Assembly: GCA_903856995.1 (NCBI GenBank)
Contig: CAIODK010000123.1
Location: forward strand, 1 to 12,283
DNA from: an uncultured Burkholderiales bacterium
GTDB lineage: Bacteria; Pseudomonadota; Gammaproteobacteria; Burkholderiales; Burkholderiaceae_C
Direction: 5' to 3'
DNA length: 12,283 nt
Part shown: positions 5,866 to 12,283 of the stretch, piece after piece
How positions within the stretch are numbered: position 1 is the first letter of the stretch
Layout of the letters: each line of letters begins with the position of its first letter
The notes under the pieces: model-generated
Seen by the model: the letters and a program-made list of their open reading frames with translations, nothing else
The model's database searches: none
What the model was told of the DNA's origin: nothing
Made by a program: the position numbers and the translations under genes

Positions 5866-8064
5866 TTACACCAAGGTCAAGCCATGCTTGCGCAGGGGTA
5901 AGTCGCGCTGTGGTTTGCCCGTGGCGGCGTAAATCGCGTTGAGCACGGCAGGGCCCACAACGCAAATGGTCGGCTCGCCCACGCCGCCCCAGAAGTCACC
6001 GGTAGGTACCAACACAGTTTCGACCTTCGGGGTTTCTTTCAGGTGCATCAGTGGGTATGTGTCGAAGTTGCGCTCTTTCATGCGCCCCTTCTCTACCGTG
6101 TTCTCACCCAAGAAGACACCCGACAAGCCCATGACCACCGAGCCCTCAATCTGGGCTCGCACTTGCGCGGGGTTGACCACATGGCCCGAGTTCAACGCAA
6201 ACACCATGCGGTGAATCTTGACCTCACCCTTGGGCGACACCGACACCTCGGCCGTCGCAGCCGAGTAACTGGCATAGCCCATGAATTGCGCGATGCCGCG
6301 GAAAACACCCGGAGGCAGCGGCTTACCCCAATCGCCCGCTTCTGCCGCTGCGTTGAGCACACCCAAATGCTTGGGGTGGTTCTTCATCAGCGCACGGCGA
6401 AACTCCAGCGAATCTTTGCCTGCTGCACGCGCACACTCTTCAAGGAAACACTCCATGTAGATGCCGTTTTGGTTGGTGTTCACACCTCGCCACGGACCGA
6501 CCGGCACATGGGTGTTACGCATCACGTATTCGGTCAGCAAATTAGGGAAGGTGTAGCCCAGTTGTGCATCACCTGCCTCTTCCCAAAAGCCTTGCAATTG
6601 GCGGACGTCTTTGTTGTTCTTGATGGCCATCGGTGCCAACAACGCATTCAAAGACTGACCCGACACGCGCACATGAAACGCCGTCATGTTGCCCTTGTCG
6701 TCAATGCCGGCAGACATCTTGGCCATCGAGATGGGACGGTAAAAGTCGTGGGTCATGTCTTCTTCACGGCTCCAAACCAGCTTGATGGGTTTGCCCGGAA
6801 ACTTTTTGGCCACCTGTGCCGCTTGATCCACATACTCTTGATGGCCCCCACGACGGCCTAGGCCACCACCCAAGTCCATCTTGTAGACATCGCATTGCGC
6901 CAAAGGAAAACCTGTGGCTTCAGCCAACGCTGCGAGTGAGCCTTCGGCACTTTGCGTAGGTACCCAAGCCTCGGCGCGGTTACCTGTGATGCGTACCGTG
7001 CAGTTCATTGGCTCCATCGTGGCGTGAGCCAAGAAGGGGCTGGTGTAAGTGGCTTCCACTTTCTTGGCAGCTTGTGCGATGGCGGCGGGTGCATCGCCTT
7101 CTTTGCGTTGCCAGAAATCGCCAGTAGCCGTGAGGCCTTCACGCAACATGGCATCGATGGTCGCGCTGGATTTGTCGCCATTCACGCCGTCGTCCCATAC
7201 CACGGGCAATTCAGCCAACGCCGTCTTCGCGCGCCAGAAGGTGTCTGCCACCACGGCCAATGTGCTGTCGTTAATCTTGACAACGCCTTTGACACCGCGC
7301 ATCTTGGCGATCTTGCTTTCGTCGTAGCTGACCAACTTGCCACCAAACACGGGGCTTTGCATGACCGCTGCATTGAGCATGCCGGGCAACTGCAAGTCGA
7401 TGCTGAAGGTTTTACGACCGTCCACTTTGTCAGCCGTATCCAAACGCCGCATTGACTTGCCGGCAATGCGCCATTGGCTTGGTTTCTTCAGGGTGATCTT
7501 GGTCGGATCGGGGGCTGTGAATTTGGCAGCGTCGTCAGCGACTTTGCCGTAACTCAGGGTTCGGCCAGAAATGGCATGCGTGATGACCCCTTCTTTGGTC
7601 ATCACTTCAGCCACTGGCACATTCCAGCGGTTGGCCGCAGCTTGCATGAGCATCGTGCGTGCCGCAGCACCACCTCGTCGCACGTAATCGTGCGAGGTGC
7701 GAATGCCACGACTGCCGCCAGTGGACATGTCGCCCCAGGCACGCTTACGCGCCAAGCTCTGGCCAGGGGTCGGCATTTCTGTGGTGACTTTGGACCAATC
7801 GCAATCCAGCTCTTCAGCCACCAGTTGGGCCAACCCCGTGCGCGTACCCTGGCCCATTTCGGAACGGGCAATGCGAATGACTACCGTGTCATCGGGTTTA
7901 ACCACAACCCAGATGTTGATTTCGTTAGGGGTCAGCTTGGTGTACGCGGCTTGCGCCATGGCATCAGGGGCGAAGCTCAGGCCCAAAGCCAAGCCACTGC
8001 CAACGGCAGCAGAGCTCACCAAGAAGTGGCGGCGTGAGGTGTTGAGTGTGGAGGTGTCCGTCAT
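5866..8064 (-). CDS. Molybdenum hydroxylase large subunit, IorB-like (xanthine dehydrogenase family molybdopterin-binding subunit)
   Basis: A 732-residue molybdopterin-cytosine-dinucleotide-type hydroxylase subunit resembling isoquinoline 1-oxidoreductase beta and related aldehyde or heterocycle oxidoreductases. It has a Tat leader, SRRHFL at residues 10-15 followed by a hydrophobic segment and a probable cleavage site after AMA (about residue 37), so the enzyme is periplasmic. Family marks are SEMGQGTRTGLAQL (68-81), FLAHATMEPMNC (344-355), the cofactor loop GGGLGRRGGHQEY (399-411), KLVWSREEDMTHDFYRP, PVGPWRGVNTNQNG, and the C-terminal GVGEPT with E697 as the probable catalytic glutamate. 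The ATG at 8064 lies 11 bases after the stop of the [2Fe-2S] subunit, with AGGAGA as ribosome site. It has no FAD subunit, as in other IorAB enzymes, so electrons probably pass to a membrane or cytochrome c partner not encoded here. The substrate cannot be predicted. Confidence 0.94.
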   Translation of the reverse strand: MTDTSTLNTSRRHFLVSSAAVGSGLALGLSFAPDAMAQAAYTKLTPNEINIWVVVKPDDTVVIRIARSEMGQGTRTGLAQLVAEELDCDWSKVTTEMPTPGQSLARKRAWGDMSTGGSRGIRTSHDYVRRGGAAARTMLMQAAANRWNVPVAEVMTKEGVITHAISGRTLSYGKVADDAAKFTAPDPTKITLKKPSQWRIAGKSMRRLDTADKVDGRKTFSIDLQLPGMLNAAVMQSPVFGGKLVSYDESKIAKMRGVKGVVKINDSTLAVVADTFWRAKTALAELPVVWDDGVNGDKSSATIDAMLREGLTATGDFWQRKEGDAPAAIAQAAKKVEATYTSPFLAHATMEPMNCTVRITGNRAEAWVPTQSAEGSLAALAEATGFPLAQCDVYKMDLGGGLGRRGGHQEYVDQAAQVAKKFPGKPIKLVWSREEDMTHDFYRPISMAKMSAGIDDKGNMTAFHVRVSGQSLNALLAPMAIKNNKDVRQLQGFWEEAGDAQLGYTFPNLLTEYVMRNTHVPVGPWRGVNTNQNGIYMECFLEECARAAGKDSLEFRRALMKNHPKHLGVLNAAAEAGDWGKPLPPGVFRGIAQFMGYASYSAATAEVSVSPKGEVKIHRMVFALNSGHVVNPAQVRAQIEGSVVMGLSGVFLGENTVEKGRMKERNFDTYPLMHLKETPKVETVLVPTGDFWGGVGEPTICVVGPAVLNAIYAATGKPQRDLPLRKHGLTLV

Positions 8065-8075
8065 GATGTGTCTCC

Positions 8076-8576
8076 TCAGGCTTGTTCGTTGATGTCAACC
8101 GACTCATAGGACGCCAAAACGTCGCCCAATTTCATTTGGCCAGCAGCCACATGAATGGCATCACGAATGCGCTGATAGGTACCGCAACGACAAATATTGC
8201 TCATGGCTTCGTCAATGTCGGCGTCAGTGGGTTTAGGGGTTCGCGCGAGCAACGCCGCCGCGGCCATCACCTGACCCGACTGGCAATAACCACATTGAGG
8301 AACATCCAATTCGGCCCAAGCTTTTTGTATGGCGTGGGTGGCATTTTTGGACAAGCCTTCAATGGTGGTGACCTTCATCTCACCCACGGCCGAGACAGGA
8401 ATAGAGCACGAGCGTGCGGGCTGGCCATTGAGGTGCACCGTACATGCACCACATTGCGCCACACCACAGCCATATTTGGTACCCGTCAGTCCCAGCACTT
8501 CTCGCAGCGCCCACAGCAGGGGCATTTGCGGTTCGGCGTCGACAGTGCGAACGGTTCCATTGACGTTGATTTTCAT
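8076..8576 (-). CDS. [2Fe-2S] subunit of molybdenum hydroxylase, IorA-like
   Basis: A 166-residue small electron-transfer subunit that partners the molybdopterin subunit encoded directly downstream. All eight cluster cysteines are visible: C37, C42, C45 and C57 (YGCGVAQCGACTVHLNG, then RSC) for the ferredoxin-type cluster, and C95, C98, C129 and C131 (QCGYCQSGQ and ICRCGTY) for the helical cluster near the molybdenum site. There is no signal peptide, consistent with co-export on the Tat leader of the large subunit. AGGAGAC lies five bases upstream of the ATG at 8576. It is the first gene of a - strand operon that diverges from the TRAP receptor gene across a 190-base control region. No molybdenum-cofactor insertion chaperone (XdhC/CoxF type) is in the window. 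Confidence 0.95.
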   Translation of the reverse strand: MKINVNGTVRTVDAEPQMPLLWALREVLGLTGTKYGCGVAQCGACTVHLNGQPARSCSIPVSAVGEMKVTTIEGLSKNATHAIQKAWAELDVPQCGYCQSGQVMAAAALLARTPKPTDADIDEAMSNICRCGTYQRIRDAIHVAAGQMKLGDVLASYESVDINEQA

Positions 8577-8577
8577 A

Positions 8578-8601
8578 ACTTGTCTCCTTGTGTCATCAAG
8601 T
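8578..8601. promoter_or_regulatory. Inverted repeat A, ACTTGT-N12-TCAAGT, next to the IorA-like gene start
   Basis: A 24-base inverted repeat with 6-base arms (one mismatch) separated by 12 bases. It begins one base before the start codon of the [2Fe-2S] subunit gene on the - strand and includes its ribosome site. A second repeat with the same arm sequence and spacing lies at 8684-8707. A repressor bound here could block expression of the - strand operon. The chance of coincidence is real for arms this short; the shared geometry is the argument for a site. Confidence 0.35.
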
Positions 8602-8683
8602 GGGTTAATCTCGTGTCAAAAGATAATACCTTCGCAAGCCAAATATCGCACCCGAGGTTTGGCAAGATTGAGCGCTTTAGGTG

Positions 8684-8707
8684 ACTTGAATCCAAAAGTA
8701 ATCAAGT
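8684..8707. promoter_or_regulatory. Inverted repeat B, ACTTGA-N12-TCAAGT, over the TRAP receptor promoter
   Basis: A perfect 6-base inverted repeat with a 12-base spacer, matching repeat A at 8578-8601. It starts two bases before the proposed -35 and ends at the base before the proposed -10 of the receptor promoter, where a bound protein would block RNA polymerase. The two repeats are 106 bases apart start to start, close to a whole number of helical turns, so two bound dimers would face the same side of the DNA. Confidence 0.4.
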
Positions 8708-8713
8708 TAGTAT
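8686..8713 (+). promoter_or_regulatory. Candidate sigma-70 promoter for the TRAP receptor operon
   Basis: TTGAAT (8686-8691) and TAGTAT (8708-8713) are separated by 16 bases and lie about 55 bases upstream of the receptor ATG at 8767. Each hexamer matches four to five positions of the consensus. The surrounding stretch is AT-richer than the coding DNA. Repeat B overlaps the whole element. On the other strand only an isolated TATTAT (complement of 8623-8628) was found as a possible -10 for the IorA-like operon, without a good -35. Confidence 0.4.
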
Positions 8714-8766
8714 TTCGCCGCGCATCCAATCAATCGCATCAACCCCCAGAAGAAGGAGACGACAAC

Positions 8767-9855
8767 ATGCAACGCAGAAAATTTGTCACAAGTGCAGGCA
8801 TTGCCGGTGGCATTGCATCCACGCTGGCAGCACCCGCCATTGCGCAATCGACCCGCCCCGAGATCCGTTGGCGCTTGGCATCGAGCTACCCCAAGTCGTT
8901 AGACACGATTTACGGTGCGGTCGACAACATGTGCAAACGCGTGGCTGAGCTCACAGATGGCCGTTTCAAAATCAGCATGCACGCTGCGGGTGAACTGGTG
9001 CCCGCGCTACAAGTGTTTGATGCTGTGCAAAGTGGCTCCGTTGAAGCGGGGCACAGCGCTAGCTATTTCTACATTGGTAAAGACCCTGCTTTCGGCTTTG
9101 CCACCGCCCTGCCCTTTGGCTTGAACGCACGTGGCCAAAACGCCTGGATGTATTTGGGTGGCGGCCAAGAATTGATGAACGATTTTTTCTCTAACTACGG
9201 CGTGAGCCATTTGCCCGTGGGCAATACCGGCGCCCAAATGGCCGGCTGGTACCGCAAAGAAATTAAAACGGTCGAAGACCTCAAAGGCTTGAAGTTCCGC
9301 GTCGGTGGTTTGGCGGGCATGGTCTTGTCCAAACTCGGCGTGGTACCCCAGCAACTGGCTGCGGGCGACTTGTACCAAGCCTTGGAAAAGGGTGTGATTG
9401 ATGCCGCTGAGTTTGTCGGCCCCGCCGACGACGAGCACTTAGGCTTGCACAAAGTAGCCAAGTACTACTACTACCCCGGTTGGTGGGAGGGCTCGGCCAC
9501 CCTGTCGCTGTTCATCAACCCCAAGGCATTGGCCGCGTTGCCACCTGAATACGCAGCAGCCCTGCGCGTGGCGGCAGCAGAGGCCAACCAGTGGTCGACG
9601 GCCAAGTACGACGTGACCAACCCACAAGCTCTGCGCCGTTTGGTGGCTGGCGGTGCGCAACTGCGGCGCTTCCCGACGCCGGTGCTCAACAAGTGCAATA
9701 CAGCGGCCACCGAGTTGTACGCTGAGTTGTCTGAGAAGAGTCCTGCGTTCAAGAAAATCTTTACGCCATGGTCCAAGTTCCGCGACGAGCAAGTGATGTG
9801 GTCGCAGTTCTGCGAAATGCCGTTCGACAATTACATGGCAACACGCAAAACTTAA
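8767..9855 (+). CDS. TRAP transporter periplasmic solute receptor (DctP family)
   Basis: A 362-residue TRAP-type substrate-binding protein that would bind an organic acid in the periplasm. Residues 3-10 (RRKFVTSA) plus a hydrophobic segment form a Tat-type leader, cleaved after AIA (about residue 26); Tat leaders are common in this subgroup. Family marks are GLKFRVGG (174-181), with R178 the conserved carboxylate-binding arginine, GDLYQALEKGVIDAAEFVGPADDEHLGLHKVAK and YYYYPGWWE, the latter typical of the alpha-keto acid/lactate receptor branch (TakP-like). The start at 8767 is fixed by AAGGAG eight bases upstream; the same frame is open further upstream but crosses the promoter region and has no homology. 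The membrane subunits DctQ and DctM are not in the window. Linkage to an alpha-hydroxy acid dehydrogenase suggests a 2-hydroxy or 2-keto acid ligand, which is inference. Confidence 0.94.
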   Translation: MQRRKFVTSAGIAGGIASTLAAPAIAQSTRPEIRWRLASSYPKSLDTIYGAVDNMCKRVAELTDGRFKISMHAAGELVPALQVFDAVQSGSVEAGHSASYFYIGKDPAFGFATALPFGLNARGQNAWMYLGGGQELMNDFFSNYGVSHLPVGNTGAQMAGWYRKEIKTVEDLKGLKFRVGGLAGMVLSKLGVVPQQLAAGDLYQALEKGVIDAAEFVGPADDEHLGLHKVAKYYYYPGWWEGSATLSLFINPKALAALPPEYAAALRVAAAEANQWSTAKYDVTNPQALRRLVAGGAQLRRFPTPVLNKCNTAATELYAELSEKSPAFKKIFTPWSKFRDEQVMWSQFCEMPFDNYMATRKT

Positions 9856-9874
9856 AACGCAACGGAACTGAGGC

Positions 9875-10714
9875 ATGCAGCAATTGAATGTGATCGGCTG
9901 CGGCCGCGTGGGACAAACCATCGCGCGGCTGCTGTTTGACAAAAATCTGGTCACACTTCAAGACCTTCACTCCCGCAACCTCGCCAACGCCGAGCAAGCA
10001 GCCCGCTTTCTCGGCGCTGGCACCCCTGTGGCCCATTTGGCTGACATGCGGGCAGCAGAGGTGTGGATGATCTCGGTCCCAGACTCGCACATTGCCAGCG
10101 TCGCTCAGCAGTTGGCCGACACTTTGGCGCCTGATACGCCGCCAGCCATCGCCTTTCACTGCAGTGGTTTTTTAAGCGCTCAAGCCTTAGCGCCTTTGCA
10201 TGCCAAAGGTTGGCAAGTCGCCAGTGTGCACCCCGTGTTGAACTTTGCGGCCCCTGAAACAGGCGTGCGCCAATTTGCCGGCACCCCCTGCGCCCTCGAA
10301 GGTGACCCTGAAGCCGTCGACTGGTTGCGCACGCACTTGTCTGCCATTGCCGGCGTTTGCTTTGATGTCAACAGCGACCACAAAGCGCTGTATCACGCAG
10401 CGGCCGTGTTCTGCAGCAACTTCACGGGCGTGCTGCAAGGCATTGCGCAAGATGCTTGGCACAGCGCTGGCGTGTCACCCGAGATGGTGCAAACCTTGAA
10501 CCGTGCCTTACTCAACAGCACCGTCGACAACCTGCTGACCCTGGGCCCCGCACAAGCCTTAACTGGCCCGGCCGCTCGCGGCGACACGGCCGTGGTGAAT
10601 GCACAAGCGGCCGTGGTCGCGCAATGGAACCCTGTGGCTGCACAAGCCTACCGAGCATTGAGCGAACTCGCCGTCTCACTCAAACAAAATGGCACCACAT
10701 TGCCACCACCATGA
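9875..10714 (+). CDS. Rossmann-like and DUF2520 domain-containing protein
   Basis: A 279-residue protein with an N-terminal NAD(P)-binding Rossmann domain and a C-terminal helical DUF2520 domain, in the general architecture of beta-hydroxyacid or ketopantoate-type dehydrogenases. The dinucleotide motif GCGRVG (8-13) follows the first strand. Further family marks are VWMISVPDSHIASVA, FHCSGFLSAQAL, VASVHPVLNFAAP and LYHAAAVFCSNFTGVL, the signature of the DUF2520 helix. The length is normal. It starts 19 bases after the receptor stop, with GGA about eight bases upstream, and overlaps the next gene by four bases (ATGA), so all three genes are probably co-transcribed. The reaction of this family has not, to my knowledge, been defined; reduction or oxidation of a small hydroxy acid would fit the neighbours but is only inference. 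Confidence 0.9.
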   Translation: MQQLNVIGCGRVGQTIARLLFDKNLVTLQDLHSRNLANAEQAARFLGAGTPVAHLADMRAAEVWMISVPDSHIASVAQQLADTLAPDTPPAIAFHCSGFLSAQALAPLHAKGWQVASVHPVLNFAAPETGVRQFAGTPCALEGDPEAVDWLRTHLSAIAGVCFDVNSDHKALYHAAAVFCSNFTGVLQGIAQDAWHSAGVSPEMVQTLNRALLNSTVDNLLTLGPAQALTGPAARGDTAVVNAQAAVVAQWNPVAAQAYRALSELAVSLKQNGTTLPPP

Positions 10715-11868
10715 CCCGACTCGAACGCGCGCTCTCCATTGCCGACCTGCGTGACCTTGCGCGGCGACGCTTACCCGCTTCGGTGTTTGAATTCATTGAT
10801 GGCGGGGCCGAAGACGAACGCACGTTGACAGACAACCGCCATGCGCTCACCCGGCACCGAATCGTGCCACGCGTTTTGGTCGATGTAGCCAACCCCAACC
10901 TCGACACCCCCATTTTTGATAAAACTTGGGCCGCTCCTTTTGTGGTCAGCCCCATGGGTTCTTGCGTACTCGGCTGGCCCGAGGCCGACATTGCCATTGC
11001 ACGTGCAGCCACCGCGCATGGCATTGCGTACACCTTGTCCACCATGTCAACAACCAGCATTGAGCGCATGGCGCGTTCGGTACAAGGACGTTTGTGGTTT
11101 CAGCTCTATGTTCTGAAAGACCCCAGCGTCAACGACAAGCTGGTCGCGCGCGCGCAAGCGGCAGGCTATGAAGCCTTGGTTGTTACCGTCGACTTACCCG
11201 TAGGCGGTAAACGCGAACGCGACCTGCGCAACGGCATCTCTATCCCGCTGCGCTTTAAAGGCAAGCACCTTTGGGAAGGCCTGACCCACCCTGCTTGGGC
11301 ATGGCAAATGATGCGCGCCGGACTGCCTGAGTTTGAAAACGTGCGCGACCTCATGGGCGAGGAAGGCGCAGGCTTAACCATTGCCGCACGCGTAGGTCAA
11401 AGCCTCAACGCCAGCTACCAGTGGTCTGACTTGGCACGCTTGCGCGACCAATGGAAGGGCAAGTTGCTGGTCAAAGGTGTACTGCACCCTGCGGATGCAT
11501 CACGCATGGCAGAGATGGGCATCGACGGCGTCTGGGTGTCTAACCACGGCGGGCGTCAGCTTGACGGTGCGATCGCCGCAGCTGATGCGGTTCCCGCCAT
11601 TCACGCCGCATTGCAAGGACGCGCAACCTTGATCATGGACTCTGGCGTGCGACGCGGCATAGACGCGCTGACTGCCAAAGCCCTCGGCGCCGCTGCTGTG
11701 GGCATTGGCCGCGCGGCGCTGTTGGGCGCATCCGTGGGTGGTGAACAAGGCGCACACCGTGCCATTGAAATTTTGATCGATGAGTTGCGCCGTGCGATGC
11801 AACTCAGTGGTGTTGCAGATTTTTCTACGGCGCAGATCGATCTGACACAGCACCCGTGCACAGTCTAA
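10711..11868 (+). CDS. FMN-dependent alpha-hydroxy acid dehydrogenase (mandelate/L-lactate dehydrogenase family)
   Basis: A 385-residue TIM-barrel flavoenzyme that oxidises a 2-hydroxy acid to the 2-keto acid. Visible active-site elements are WFQLYV (129-134), RERDLRN (168-174) with the substrate arginine, LLVKG with K255 near the flavin, SNHGGRQLDG with catalytic H279 and substrate-binding R282, and DSGVRRG (310-316) binding the FMN phosphate. G83 in SPMGS matches the glycine of mandelate dehydrogenase, where glycolate oxidases have alanine, and favours a dehydrogenase passing electrons to quinone over an oxidase. The active-site tyrosine of the N-terminal YDY motif is replaced by phenylalanine (FEF, residues 26-28). 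The ATG at 10711 overlaps the previous stop as ATGA; an earlier start would run through the previous gene without homology. Substrate uncertain: lactate, mandelate or another hydroxy acid. Confidence 0.94.
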   Translation: MTRLERALSIADLRDLARRRLPASVFEFIDGGAEDERTLTDNRHALTRHRIVPRVLVDVANPNLDTPIFDKTWAAPFVVSPMGSCVLGWPEADIAIARAATAHGIAYTLSTMSTTSIERMARSVQGRLWFQLYVLKDPSVNDKLVARAQAAGYEALVVTVDLPVGGKRERDLRNGISIPLRFKGKHLWEGLTHPAWAWQMMRAGLPEFENVRDLMGEEGAGLTIAARVGQSLNASYQWSDLARLRDQWKGKLLVKGVLHPADASRMAEMGIDGVWVSNHGGRQLDGAIAAADAVPAIHAALQGRATLIMDSGVRRGIDALTAKALGAAAVGIGRAALLGASVGGEQGAHRAIEILIDELRRAMQLSGVADFSTAQIDLTQHPCTV

Positions 11869-11871
11869 AAT
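11842..11871 (+). promoter_or_regulatory. Candidate sigma-70 promoter for the helix-turn-helix gene
   Basis: CTGACA (11842-11847) and TAAAAT (11866-11871) are 18 bases apart and each matches five of six consensus positions. They lie in the last codons of the dehydrogenase gene and just after it, about 28 bases before the ATG at 11899. This would give the downstream gene its own short-leader transcript despite the 30-base gap to the gene before it. Confidence 0.4.
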
Positions 11872-11882
11872 TAATCTATTAA
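11871..11882. promoter_or_regulatory. Palindrome TTAAT-CT-ATTAA, possible operator
   Basis: A perfect inverted repeat with 5-base arms and a 2-base centre lies directly after the candidate -10, around the expected transcription start. A site in this place could let the helix-turn-helix product repress its own gene. AT-rich palindromes of this size do occur by chance. Confidence 0.3.
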
Positions 11883-11898
11883 CTCTTCGAGACTTGAC

Positions 11899-12283
11899 AT
11901 GACCACCTTTGCCAATCAACTCAAATCTGAAATAGCGCGTATCGCCAAAAAAGAAGCACGCTCAGAAACACTTCAGTTGAAAAAGGTATCTTCACAGCAC
12001 CGCTCGGACATCGCTGCCTTGAAGCGTCACATCGCTGCACTCGAAGCAAGCTTGAAGAAACTCAGCAAGTCTCAACCCAAGCCGACTCTCAAGGTTGAGA
12101 AAGAGCCGACAACCGCTCTCCGATTTCGTGCGGGTGGGTTTGCAACACTTCGCAAAAAGTTCGACTTATCCGCCGAACAGATGGGCAAGTTGATTGGTGT
12201 ATCGGCTCAATCTGTCTACCACTGGGAAGCCGAGAAGTCACGCCCACGTGCTAGCCAACTCCCCGCTATTGCTGCCGCTCGCA
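11899..12283 (+). CDS. Helix-turn-helix protein with N-terminal coiled-coil region (3' cut by window edge)
   Basis: The first 128 residues of a protein open to the window edge; the true length is unknown. Residues 1-58 are rich in Lys, Glu, Ala and Leu, with spacing suggesting an amphipathic helix or coiled coil (KRHIAALEASLKKL at 42-55). A Lys/Pro-rich linker follows. Residues about 80-118 form a Cro/XRE-like helix-turn-helix: FATLRKKFDLSAEQMGKLIG then VSAQSVYHWEAEKSRP, with the typical Gly at the turn and a WE.....RP ending. It is probably a small DNA-binding regulator. It starts 30 bases after the dehydrogenase stop with only a weak ribosome site (GAG about seven bases upstream), behind a candidate promoter and a palindrome. 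Its targets are unknown; a role in controlling the neighbouring operon cannot be shown. Confidence 0.85.
   Translation, partial: MTTFANQLKSEIARIAKKEARSETLQLKKVSSQHRSDIAALKRHIAALEASLKKLSKSQPKPTLKVEKEPTTALRFRAGGFATLRKKFDLSAEQMGKLIGVSAQSVYHWEAEKSRPRASQLPAIAAAR

Noticed and set aside
6043..6861. Long open frame (272 codons) on the + strand inside the molybdenum hydroxylase gene.
   Set aside because: It lies opposite a well-supported gene, its translation is rich in His and Arg with no family motif, and it has no ribosome site; a reverse-strand shadow.
7474..8037. Open frame (187 codons) on the + strand opposite the Tat leader region of the IorB-like gene.
   Set aside because: Fully inside a real gene on the other strand, with no recognisable domain.
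8329..8766. Upstream extension of the TRAP receptor frame by 146 codons.
   Set aside because: It runs antisense through the [2Fe-2S] subunit gene and the promoter region; the Tat leader and ribosome site place the start at 8767.
10456..10710. Upstream extension of the hydroxy acid dehydrogenase frame.
   Set aside because: It overlaps the DUF2520 gene in another frame without homology; the ATGA overlap at 10711 gives the normal family N terminus.
1..12283. Search for a mobile element, phage, CRISPR array, tRNA or toxin-antitoxin system.
   Set aside because: No transposase or integrase motif, regular repeat array, tRNA-like cloverleaf or paired small toxin/antitoxin genes were seen in either strand.

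Overview
The window looks like a chromosomal segment of a betaproteobacterium of the order Burkholderiales, most likely a Comamonadaceae-type organism. This rests on gene content and protein style: two Bug/TctC-type solute receptors, a Tat-exported IorAB-like molybdenum enzyme, a Sox carrier/cytochrome set, and moderately GC-rich DNA. It is inference, because there is no rRNA or other marker gene. No RNA gene, insertion sequence, CRISPR array or phage gene was seen. The window is about 95% coding, and no gene-free stretch exceeds about 200 bases.

Layout. (1) Positions 2-1518 hold two tripartite-tricarboxylate-transporter (TTT) periplasmic receptors facing each other; the first is cut by the window edge. 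(2) Positions 1671-5865 hold a tight five-gene + strand operon: an OsmC-YcaO fusion protein, SoxX, a SoxY homologue with a non-canonical C-terminal arm, SoxZ and a diheme SoxA. (3) Positions 5866-8576 (- strand) hold a two-gene molybdenum hydroxylase operon, a [2Fe-2S] subunit and a Tat-exported molybdopterin subunit. Its last stop codon abuts the stop of soxA with no base between. (4) Positions 8577-8766 are a divergent control region with two matching inverted repeats. (5) Positions 8767-11868 (+ strand) hold a TRAP-type receptor, a Rossmann/DUF2520 protein and an FMN-dependent alpha-hydroxy acid dehydrogenase of the mandelate/lactate dehydrogenase family. (6) From 11899 to the edge runs the start of a coiled-coil/helix-turn-helix protein.

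The most interesting unit is the operon at 1671-5865. SoxXA normally oxidatively couples a sulfur compound to the terminal cysteine of SoxY, which swings on a GGCGG arm, and SoxB and SoxCD then process it. Here SoxX, SoxZ and SoxA keep their key residues, but the SoxY arm ends in TACFDET instead of GGCGG. No soxB or soxCD lies in the operon. The leading gene instead encodes a cytoplasmic ATP-dependent YcaO protein carrying an extra OsmC thiol domain. SoxYZ-type complexes are expected to fold in the cytoplasm before Tat export, so the OsmC-YcaO protein could act on the carrier, or on sulfur attached to it. That would be a Sox-derived sulfur-handling system distinct from thiosulfate oxidation. 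The gene set and motifs are seen directly; the function is a hypothesis.
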